NCBI GenBank assembly: GCA_034401795.1
Contig: CM067374.1
Location: forward strand, 100,138,813-100,202,812
Direction: 5' to 3'
Length of the DNA stretch: 64,000 nt
From: Chaetoderma sp. LZ-2023a
Lineage: Eukaryota > Mollusca > Caudofoveata > Chaetodermatida > Chaetodermatidae
Part shown: positions 11,765 to 18,196 of the stretch, piece after piece
Layout of the letters: each line of letters opens with the position of its first letter
Position numbering within the stretch: the stretch's first letter is position 1
Notes under the pieces: model-generated
What the model was told of the DNA's origin: nothing
The model's database searches: none
Seen by the model: the letters and a program-made list of their open reading frames with translations, nothing else
Made by a program: the position numbers and the translations under genes

Positions 11765-12056
11765 ACCTCTGGCAGTCCATGTCGCCAGTAATGTGGCGGC
11801 GAATGTGGCTGTGGTGAAGATGACAGGGGGAATTGAGGTTCTTCCTGCCGCCACTGCAGCTGTCCTCGCTACCGTAGTGAGTGGGGTGGCCGGCCACTGT
11901 CTCGGAATAACTCACCCCATCCCAAAGATCGCCCTCAGTGGTGCCGCCTACACTGCCGCCGCCAAGATCATGGGTGAACGTGTTACACTAATGGAGGCCG
12001 CGGTTCTAGGGCTAGCAACGAGTGCAATGGCCGAGATCATCGTCGCCTATGTTTAA
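11655..12056 (+). CDS. Small Polinton membrane protein
   Basis: A 133-codon frame. A polar N-terminal 40 residues is followed by an almost continuous Ala/Val-rich hydrophobic region (HVASNVAANVAVVKM, LPAATAAVLATVVSGVAGHC, KIALSGAAYTAAAKI, AAVLGLATSAMAEIIVAYV) giving three or four likely membrane helices. Family not recognised. It may be a virion membrane or pore protein by analogy only. The stop codon region overlaps the next core motif at 12052. Confidence 0.6.
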   Translation: MPSTVQIVKQLPESQMSLQKVENLLRTKTQKLLTQAKPLAVHVASNVAANVAVVKMTGGIEVLPAATAAVLATVVSGVAGHCLGITHPIPKIALSGAAYTAAAKIMGERVTLMEAAVLGLATSAMAEIIVAYV

Positions 12057-12068
12057 CCCTTCTGAATA
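12052..12068 (+). promoter_or_regulatory. Core motif TTTAA-N8-AATA before the 12076 gene
   Basis: TTTAA at 12052-12056, overlapping the previous stop, and AATA at 12065-12068. ATG at 12076. Confidence 0.6.
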
Positions 12069-12075
12069 GGGAGAG

Positions 12076-12300
12076 ATGGATGACGAGACCCCTGCAGCAT
12101 ATGAGGCATGGCGGGCTGGAGGGTGGTGTGTAGTCCATAGTCGAGCATGCGGCCTGAGGATTGACAATGCCCAGGAATGGTGGACCGCCCACAAGGCGTG
12201 CCCCTGCAGAGAGGGCCAGTACCCTGAGCACTGCTACCTATTCCCTTGGCCGACTGCGTGGTCCTCCTATGCCCAACTATTTCACTGGGGGTATGACTAG
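12076..12300 (+). CDS. Small Trp/Cys-rich Polinton protein
   Basis: A 74-codon frame that would be ignored on length alone. It is supported by a core motif at the standard distance and by fitting exactly between two neighbours. It has seven Trp and five Cys, with the cysteines in the pattern C-x6-C, then CPC, then HC. This could be a small zinc-binding or disulphide-stabilised domain. I do not recognise the family. Confidence 0.5.
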   Translation: MDDETPAAYEAWRAGGWCVVHSRACGLRIDNAQEWWTAHKACPCREGQYPEHCYLFPWPTAWSSYAQLFHWGYD

Positions 12301-12304
12301 TGGG

Positions 12305-12321
12305 TTTAAGCCGTGCATATA
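12305..12321 (+). promoter_or_regulatory. Core motif TTTAA-N8-TATA before the 12327 gene
   Basis: TTTAA at 12305-12309 and TATA at 12318-12321. It selects the ATG at 12327 rather than the upstream GTG at 12300 as the start. Confidence 0.65.
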
Positions 12322-12326
12322 GCACT

Positions 12327-12830
12327 ATGACTCTGTCACTCACAGACCTAGAAAGCAAAGAGCTAGGCGATCTTGCTCACTTGGGCGAGGCACGCCTCGG
12401 TTCAGAGGACACTGTTGCCCCTATCTCCTTCCTAGACTTCGATGAGAAGGGAGACCCGCGGGAGATCCGAGGTACCATCCCAGCCCGAGATCTCGTCGGG
12501 AACACTGATACGGTAGGACAATCGGCCATTAACAAGGCCAAGACTGTATACAAGGGGATGGGCATCAAAGACAGGGCAACGATGCAGAGTATGCTCGGAG
12601 TCGACGAGGCTGGTGCCATCAAGGTTATGGCTGAGTCCTATGCACAAGACCTGGTTAAGGATTTCCTGAAACCCCGGAGCTTTTTCCAACAAGACGGAGA
12701 GAATCTCAGGGTAGGCACCATCGGCCTGAGCAATATCACTGTCGATGGCAAAAAAGGTGCTACCGACAGCCTCCAGCTACCAGAGGTGAAGAAGTCAGGG
12801 TTCTTTGGTTTGCCGTTTAAGCTCGCATAA
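12327..12830 (+). CDS. Unknown Polinton protein, 167 residues
   Basis: The ATG at 12327 is chosen because the core motif lies just upstream; the frame continues open to 12300. The protein is soluble, with a helical centre (NKAKTVYKGMGIKDRATMQS) and a Gly-rich C-terminal part (LRVGTIGLSNITVDGKKGA). There is no membrane segment and no recognised motif. It precedes the packaging ATPase pair, a position often held by virion-assembly genes, but the role is unknown. Confidence 0.6.
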   Translation: MTLSLTDLESKELGDLAHLGEARLGSEDTVAPISFLDFDEKGDPREIRGTIPARDLVGNTDTVGQSAINKAKTVYKGMGIKDRATMQSMLGVDEAGAIKVMAESYAQDLVKDFLKPRSFFQQDGENLRVGTIGLSNITVDGKKGATDSLQLPEVKKSGFFGLPFKLA

Positions 12831-12832
12831 TA
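12816..12832 (+). promoter_or_regulatory. Core motif TTTAA-N8-AATA before the 12836 gene
   Basis: TTTAA at 12816-12820 lies in the last codons of the previous gene; AATA at 12829-12832; ATG at 12836. Confidence 0.6.
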
Positions 12833-12835
12833 GTC

Positions 12836-13114
12836 ATGACTTCCCGCGCATGTATCGTACAGATACTGGATGTGCTAGACACTGCGGGTGCTGACACAGG
12901 CCCTCTACGATATCTTCTCAGCTGCTGCTGGGATTTCATGCTTGACGCCTCCATCACATCCTTCGTATCCGCTGGAGGTACAACGCTACCCACACAGCAG
13001 GCGCAAAAGCTGGTGCAGGAAGTATTGCCGTTTAGTCTCCCAGATATAGACGAGGCTACCGCCGACCAAGTGCTAACCATCCTTCGCACACATGTCTGTA
13101 CCATTCGACAGTAG
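12836..13114 (+). CDS. Small Polinton protein ahead of the ATPase
   Basis: A 92-codon frame, ATG three bases after a core motif. Predicted helical (CIVQILDVLDTAGADTGPLR, QQAQKLVQEVLPFSL, ADQVLTILRTHVCTI). Its last 23 bases overlap the start of the packaging ATPase, which itself has no core motif close to its start. The two may therefore be expressed from one transcript. Function unknown. Confidence 0.5.
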   Translation: MTSRACIVQILDVLDTAGADTGPLRYLLSCCWDFMLDASITSFVSAGGTTLPTQQAQKLVQEVLPFSLPDIDEATADQVLTILRTHVCTIRQ

Positions 13115-13754
13115 GCCAGGCGATGTTGGCCAGGTAATGCTGATCATTGCCCCGTCAGGCCACGGGAAAAACATCTTGCTGCGGTCTCTCCTGGCCGAAA
13201 ATCTACACTCTCAATACATCTTTCTGGTGTCTGACTCCGCTGCTGAGGCGGTTGACAGTAATGATCAATGGTACAATGGTCCAATCACCAAGACGCAGAA
13301 CCTGCAGGCCCTGATGGAGAAGCTGCTGGCAGCCCGACTGACAGAACCACTTGTTCTAGTTATCGATGACCCTGCAATGGACCAGAAGACAGTCACCTAC
13401 CTCAGCAACATCACCAGGCGCATCTGGCACACAAAGATAACTGTCTTCATCCTCTTTCAGAAGTACACCCGCGAGATCTCACCAGACATCTGCCACAATG
13501 CCCGGTTGCTATACTTCAGCTCCAAGTGTGGACGTGCCCTGCTCGAGACCATATACGACAGCCTAACCGTCAAGGAGCCCAAAGGGGGCTTTATCGCAGG
13601 TGTACAGAGGGCAGCTGAGCTGTACCGCTTCATCTTCAGCAACAAGGAGACAGGTGAGCTGTCACACTTCAAGCCCTCTCTGGAAAAGGCGCAGACCTTC
13701 ACCTACAAGCAGAATCCAGCCAGGAAACTAGCCTGCTCTACGCGTCATCGCTGA
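13092..13754 (+). CDS. FtsK/HerA-type genome-packaging ATPase
   Basis: A 220-codon frame. Walker A is APSGHGKN near residue 20, and Walker B is LVLVIDDP near residue 90. A strand ending VFILFQKY follows, as in the sensor region of viral A32-like packaging ATPases. This ATPase is one of the core Polinton genes and pumps the genome into the capsid. Length is typical for the family. It overlaps the preceding small gene by 23 bases and is followed by the minisatellite at 13843. Confidence 0.88.
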   Translation: MSVPFDSRPGDVGQVMLIIAPSGHGKNILLRSLLAENLHSQYIFLVSDSAAEAVDSNDQWYNGPITKTQNLQALMEKLLAARLTEPLVLVIDDPAMDQKTVTYLSNITRRIWHTKITVFILFQKYTREISPDICHNARLLYFSSKCGRALLETIYDSLTVKEPKGGFIAGVQRAAELYRFIFSNKETGELSHFKPSLEKAQTFTYKQNPARKLACSTRHR

Positions 13755-13842
13755 CAGACTGAGCGGAGACCGCGGCGGTCTCCGCTGCAACTTTTTTCGT
13801 TCAGGCTGCGCGGTCTCCGCTACTTCGTCCGCTACGTCATCA

Positions 13843-14303
13843 GAAGCTTGAGGAACTTCGTCAGAAGCCTGGAGGAACTTCGTCAGAAGCTTGAGGAACT
13901 TCGTCATAATCTTGCGGAACTTCGTCATAAGCTTGCGGAACTTCGTCAGAAGCTTGCGGAACTTCGTCAGAAGCTTGCGGAACTTCGTCAGAAGCTTGCA
14001 GAACTTCGTCAGAAGCTTGAGGAACTTCGTTAGAAGCTTGAGGAACTTCGTCTGAGCAACTTCGTCAGAAGCTTGAGGAACTTCGTCAGAAGCCTGGAGG
14101 AACTTCGTCATAAGCCTGGAGGAACTTCGTCAGAAGCCTGAGGAACTTCGTCAGAAGCTTGAGGAACTTCGTCTGAGCAACTTCGTCAGAAGCTTGAGGA
14201 ACTTCGTCAGAAGCCTGGAGGAACTTCGTCATAAGCCTGGAGGAACTTCGTCAGAAGCCTGAGGAACTTCGTCAGAAGCTTGAGGAACTTCGTCAGAAGC
14301 CTG
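13843..14303. repeat. Minisatellite inside the Polinton (21-bp unit)
   Basis: More than 20 copies of a unit such as GAGGAACTTCGTCAGAAGCT, with occasional longer or shorter units. A block of about 121 bases containing the variant CGTCTGAGCAACTTCG occurs twice in a row (14039-14159 and 14160-14280), a recent higher-order duplication. Unit length is mostly divisible by three. On the minus strand it encodes a seven-residue repeat of the type QASDEVP, which forms the C-terminal tail of the neighbouring gene. Confidence 0.95.
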
Positions 14304-14768
14304 TCGCTGAAACTCTATCCACTGAGGGTCAGATGGTAGGACTCTCTTCGTCTGGAACTTCTCACGAAAGACCCACTTTTCCCATGCGCGATAAGCATCG
14401 TACTTGCGAGCCGTTTTGATGAGGTAGTCCTGGTAGTTATCTGGAAATTTCAGAAATGCTGACAGATTCTTGTCCAATCTCCTACGCCCTCTTTCATTGA
14501 AGATATGCTCAACAGCCTCCTTGCTGCCAACAGTGAACCCCTCTTGAGTACCTTTTGCATGACCGGTGTCATGGCTCTCCGCTACAGCAGCACTGACCTC
14601 CTCCCGGAAGTAGTTATTTGCCCCAGACTGGAGGCTATCCAGCATCTCTCGCTCTTCCTGGCTATGTAGGCTAAATACGGCAGGCCACTTCCCGACCGTT
14701 AGTAGATCTTTGGGGTCGACCCTCGCCTTTTGGAGAGCTAGAATAACAGGACTGTTGGTTTGGCCCAC
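14229..14768 (-). CDS. Unknown Polinton protein with repetitive tail
   Basis: A minus-strand frame of 179 codons, counted from an internal GTG. The open frame continues further upstream without a clear ATG, so the start is unknown. The body is charged and helical, for example SLHSQEEREMLDSLQSGANN and FNERGRRRLDKNLSAFLKF. The last 25 residues come from the minisatellite (QASDEVP repeats). No domain recognised. It is transcribed towards the ATPase gene and away from the candidate capsid gene at 15081. Confidence 0.5.
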   Translation of the reverse strand: MGQTNSPVILALQKARVDPKDLLTVGKWPAVFSLHSQEEREMLDSLQSGANNYFREEVSAAVAESHDTGHAKGTQEGFTVGSKEAVEHIFNERGRRRLDKNLSAFLKFPDNYQDYLIKTARKYDAYRAWEKWVFREKFQTKRVLPSDPQWIEFQRQASDEVPQASDEVPQASDEVPPGL

Positions 14769-15049
14769 AGGTAGGTCGAGTGTCCTGCCCTGGGTGCTGT
14801 CAAACTTCCGGTAGAGTATCCGAGTCAGGAGTTCTTTTGTACTACGAGCTGGCGCTCCTTCCTCTATGGCGGCCAGTATTTCCGCATCCGTCGGCGGTGT
14901 AACCTTGACTCGCTCATGGATAATGTTGATGTCACGAAGTAGGCCTCGGACCCTGTCACTGTGGGACAGTGCACGTCGCGGCTGTCGTGCCGGCTAGGCC
15001 TGCTGCCCAAAGATAATCTGCTGGAGAACTTTACCAAACATGGCAGCCG

Positions 15050-15066
15050 TTTAACTCCTCTATATA
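15050..15066 (+). promoter_or_regulatory. Core motif TTTAA-N8-TATA before the 15081 gene
   Basis: TTTAA at 15050-15054 and TATA at 15063-15066, followed by CCTTAAAC directly before the ATG at 15081. It argues that the first 40 codons of the long open frame (from 14961) are untranslated. Confidence 0.65.
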
Positions 15067-15080
15067 CCCAGACCTTAAAC

Positions 15081-16151
15081 ATGCTGCAGTATGTGCAACA
15101 TCCAGATGGGGCTGTTGAACCTGCGGCATCGCACTGTACTGATCCTCGGAAGGACTGCCTGACGGTCATTCGGCCCAGTATACACGATGATAACCCGTTG
15201 TCCGCTGCTGAGAGGTACATTGACTTTGCAATCTCGGCACAGATCCACGAGATCAAGAGCATGACACTCGAGTTCAAGCTTCAGAGCACAATGGCACAGA
15301 CGGTAGAGCTCCCGCAGGTTCTGAACAGGTGGGAGATCGTACAGCGCAACAGCACCGTGGACACCACCTATGTGAACGATAAGTACCGAGTCCTAGGTCC
15401 GCTGGCTCGTGACCCAACCTTCTATGCGAAGGGAAAGGGGTACTACGCTGTGGGTGAGGGGTTCACGGCATTCGAACTACTGGTAGGTGTCGAGAAGCCT
15501 GTGGCAGTTCCACTCTTCACCCTCCTCGAGAACACACACGTGAATCCAGCTGCCATGCAGGATAGGTTGTTCCTCCGGGTGTACACTGAGCATCTCGCAG
15601 ATGTGTCGATGAATGCTCCAAGACTTCATGTCTGGCATGACGAGAATGACCAGGAACTGAAGCAAACGGGATCCAAACAGCGGATCGTGCATGTGGAGCG
15701 AGAACACCAGCAGGTCCAAGCCACAGCTAACCAAGAGGTAGAGCTGACATTGCATCGTGGTGCATCGGACTGTGTCGCTGTTGCGGTCCTGGTTCAGAAG
15801 GGGGTCGTCATCCAGGAGGTGGGTAAGCTGGACGACTTCAAACTTGTGGTTGCTGGGACCAATGTTCTTGGTGAGGTACGCGAGCTGGCTGACTGCCAAC
15901 TCTACAGACAGAAAACTAAGTCATACGCACTTCTGCGACTAACCAGTGGAAGCGACGACCTCGAGTCAGCACTCAAGGGCCGTCACCACGTCGGTGGCAG
16001 GAACATCCCACCTAATCAGGGCAACCGGCTCAGCTTCAACATCGGAAACCTCATAGCTGGGACTCGCTCATTAGGTGTGACGGTACTTTACTTTGGCTAT
16101 GCTAAGGTATGCGTATCGAACACATCAGGTATTCAGCCTGAGCATGCGTAG
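15081..16151 (+). CDS. Candidate Polinton capsid protein
   Basis: A 356-codon frame from the ATG selected by the core motif; the frame is open back to 14961. After about 30 residues the protein becomes strongly beta-prone: HEIKSMTLEFKLQSTMAQTV, RWEIVQRNSTVDTTYVNDKY, LHVWHDENDQELKQTGSKQR, RLSFNIGNLIAGTRSLGVTV. There is no membrane segment. This pattern and the size suit a jelly-roll capsid protein, of which Polintons normally encode a major and a minor form. I infer a virion role from size, beta content and context, not from a recognised motif. Confidence 0.55.
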   Translation: MLQYVQHPDGAVEPAASHCTDPRKDCLTVIRPSIHDDNPLSAAERYIDFAISAQIHEIKSMTLEFKLQSTMAQTVELPQVLNRWEIVQRNSTVDTTYVNDKYRVLGPLARDPTFYAKGKGYYAVGEGFTAFELLVGVEKPVAVPLFTLLENTHVNPAAMQDRLFLRVYTEHLADVSMNAPRLHVWHDENDQELKQTGSKQRIVHVEREHQQVQATANQEVELTLHRGASDCVAVAVLVQKGVVIQEVGKLDDFKLVVAGTNVLGEVRELADCQLYRQKTKSYALLRLTSGSDDLESALKGRHHVGGRNIPPNQGNRLSFNIGNLIAGTRSLGVTVLYFGYAKVCVSNTSGIQPEHA

Positions 16152-16507
16152 AGCACGACCCCTGTCGTCACCGCTGCAGCTGCCACTACTACTATAAGCT
16201 CTGCTGTCTTCTGACCTGTCGATGCTTCATAGTCGAGCGTTGTCTCAGATACGGCCTCGTAGTACTCATCGAGACTCCCATCTGCCTCTTTGAGGTTCTG
16301 GTTGGCCTGAGCTCGGAGTTGTCGTCGGCGTGCCTCCCTCTGGCGCATATGCTCGAGTGCTTTGCTGTACTCAAACTTCTCCGTAGACAGCTTCTCCATC
16401 GCCTGGTTATGGCGCTCATGCTCGACCTCTGCCACCTTCTTGTCGGCGAAGCTGAGTCCCCAGTTCGCTAAGGCAAACACGCCCGCATTCAAGATTGCGG
16501 AGGCCAT
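16133..16507 (-). CDS. Polinton coiled-coil membrane protein
   Basis: A 124-codon minus-strand frame with ATG at 16507. The N-terminus is a short hydrophobic helix (AILNAGVFALANWGLSFA). A strongly charged coiled coil occupies about residues 25-80 (KVAEVEHERHNQAMEKLSTE, MRQREARRRQLRAQANQN). The C-terminal membrane helix is ELIVVVAAAAVTTGVVLYAC. It could tether membrane to a capsid or span a gap, but I do not recognise the family. Its last bases overlap the end of the candidate capsid gene tail-to-tail. It shares its promoter hexamer with the divergent gene at 16544. Confidence 0.6.
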   Translation of the reverse strand: MASAILNAGVFALANWGLSFADKKVAEVEHERHNQAMEKLSTEKFEYSKALEHMRQREARRRQLRAQANQNLKEADGSLDEYYEAVSETTLDYEASTGQKTAELIVVVAAAAVTTGVVLYACSG

Positions 16508-16509
16508 GC

Positions 16510-16538
16510 TATAGACTACAGTTTAAAGCTATTATATA
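16510..16538. promoter_or_regulatory. Bidirectional core motif sharing one TTTAAA
   Basis: TTTAAA at 16522-16527 is palindromic. Read to the right it gives TTTAA, eight bases, TATA (16535-16538), then the ATG at 16544. Read to the left it gives TTTAA, nine bases, TATA (16510-16513), then the ATG at 16507. Two divergent genes thus appear to use the same hexamer. Confidence 0.6.
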
Positions 16539-16543
16539 CGGAT

Positions 16544-16942
16544 ATGTATGAACCAGAGGCTTATGAAGATCCAGTCGAGGATATAGATGAGGAGGATTAT
16601 GAAGATCCAGTCGAGGACTATGATGCAGACGATTACGATGTAGCAGAGACCGTGGGTGATGAGTCCCTCAAACTAATACACAGAGCAAAAGGAATCTATC
16701 GCACTTATGTAAAAGGTTCTATTGGTCCGCTGGCAGCAGTTGGTGCTCTGATCCCTCTGTTCACAACGAAGGCGGGCGAGACGGTCTGCAAGATCGCCAA
16801 CAATGCTCTCCAGGGTGTGGAGAAGATTTCTGAAGCCATACCAGCCATCGCCTCAGGAGTAGGTACGTTCTCGGAGTCGCAGGCCCTTGGCTACCGTATG
16901 TTGCCATGGCACTTGCGGCCATCTGGGCCGCCGAACATTTAA
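16544..16942 (+). CDS. Polinton protein with acidic repeats and a membrane segment
   Basis: A 132-codon frame. The first 40 residues are extremely acidic and built on a repeat of EDPVEDxDxEDY type. The rest is helical with a hydrophobic stretch (GSIGPLAAVGALIPLFTT) and an Ala/Ile-rich second half (GVEKISEAIPAIASGVGTFS). Such acidic tails often bind basic partners. No family recognised. The stop overlaps the next core motif at 16938. Confidence 0.5.
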   Translation: MYEPEAYEDPVEDIDEEDYEDPVEDYDADDYDVAETVGDESLKLIHRAKGIYRTYVKGSIGPLAAVGALIPLFTTKAGETVCKIANNALQGVEKISEAIPAIASGVGTFSESQALGYRMLPWHLRPSGPPNI

Positions 16943-16954
16943 GCCATACTATAT
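16938..16954 (+). promoter_or_regulatory. Core motif TTTAA-N8-ATAT before the 16959 gene
   Basis: TTTAA at 16938-16942, then CCATACTATATAAGG and the ATG at 16959. The TATATAA here is the strongest TATA box of the set. Confidence 0.65.
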
Positions 16955-16958
16955 AAGG

Positions 16959-17219
16959 ATGACGTACGACCTAGTCAAGACACTTAACTTCCGAGGGTTA
17001 GTCGATAAGCTACCGCTCAGCGAGCAGAGACTAGACGCCAGTGTACGGTGGTGTTTGAGGAGGTCTTCAGTGATAGTCGAATGCATAACGGCCGTGTGTG
17101 TAGAGTTCGCCCAGGCTGTGCGTGACAGGACGGGAGTGGACGTCAGTGATACCCTCACCCAGACCGTGCGTGACAGGACGGGAGTGGACGTCAGTGATGA
17201 AATCCGGGGGCTTTCTTGA
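16959..17219 (+). CDS. Small Polinton protein before the integrase
   Basis: An 86-codon frame from the ATG next to a core motif (open frame from 16887). It ends with two copies of VRDRTGVDVSD from a 48-base tandem duplication (about 17116-17200). The first part is helical with several Cys. Family not recognised. The 3' part overlaps the integrase region, so the two may be translated from the same transcript. Confidence 0.5.
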   Translation: MTYDLVKTLNFRGLVDKLPLSEQRLDASVRWCLRRSSVIVECITAVCVEFAQAVRDRTGVDVSDTLTQTVRDRTGVDVSDEIRGLS

Positions 17220-18196
17220 GGAACTCTACTATCGGCCTGGTGGATATTACCGTGAGCCCCACCAACTACTCGAGGCTGTACGTCGCAAGGGCCACAACTT
17301 CACCTTGGAGACAATTAGCCAGTGGCTCAGCCGCCAGGCGATGTGGCAGATATACAAACCTCGTCCACGGCACATCAGGTATGCCCATTTCGATGAAACT
17401 GTCCCGAATAGAGTTCACCAGGAAGATGTTCTATTCCTTCCACACGACTCGGTTGGTCGTAAGACCTACAAGTATGCCCTCACCATCGTCGATGTCGCCA
17501 GCAGGTACAAGGCTGCAGCACCGCTCACAGACAATGTCAGCTGGCCAGGTGGCCCAGGCATTCCAGGGTGTCTACGAGGATCCGGAAAATCCCCTCCAGT
17601 GGCCAGAATTGTTGCAGGTGGATGAGGGTAAGGAGTTCAGAGGCGAGACTGCGGCCCTCATGCGGAAACATGGTGTGGCAATTAGACGAGGTGATGTTGG
17701 TCACCACCGTGCCCAGGCAATCGTCGAGCGGTGGAATCGGACACTGGCAGAGAGACTGTTCCCACACCAATACGCCCAGGAAATGGCACAGGCCGGAGAG
17801 AGGTCCAGGGTGTGGGTGAAAGGTTTGCCCCGGGTGGTAGAGCGATCCAATACTGAGGTAACTCGGTTAACTGGTAAGAAGCCAGTAGAGGCTATCCAAC
17901 GATCCTCTGTTGCCCAACCTTCCGGAGGAGCGGACAAGGAACAGGTGTGCCTTCCATCTTATGCTCTGGTTCGGTACCTGTATGAACCTGGTGAGTTGGA
18001 AGGTGGGCGACGACGTGCAACAGATCCTAACTGGTCGCTAGATGTCCACGGACTTGACAGGTATGTCGAGATGGAGGGGCAGCCTACGCTGTACTATCTG
18101 GCACGCTCGGAGAGCTGTCCCAAACGTCCGTTTGTTCGGGAGGAGCTTCAGGTGGTCCCTCCAGACACACAGCTACCACCGTCGTCAGGTGCCTGA
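17122..18196 (+). pseudogene. Polinton rve-type integrase, fossil
   Basis: DDE integrase of the retroviral type used by Polintons to insert their DNA. Recognisable parts run from an N-terminal helical region (HQLLEAVRRKGHNFTLETIS) through the first catalytic block (HQEDVLFLPHD, then YKYALTIVDVASRYKAAAPL), the second (LLQVDEGKEFRG) and the third (HHRAQAIVERWNRTL) to a C-terminal tail (KRPFVREELQVVPP). The gene is broken in this copy. It is convergent with the polymerase gene, and the two 3' ends overlap by about 50 bases. Confidence 0.88.

Noticed and set aside
13728-14111. Minus-strand frame with LLTKFRK repeats and its plus-strand mirror
   Set aside because: Minisatellite readings in frames other than that of the neighbouring gene's tail.
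14864-15277. 137-codon minus-strand frame opposite the candidate capsid gene
   Set aside because: Shadow of the plus-strand gene, which has a core motif and a better protein-like composition.
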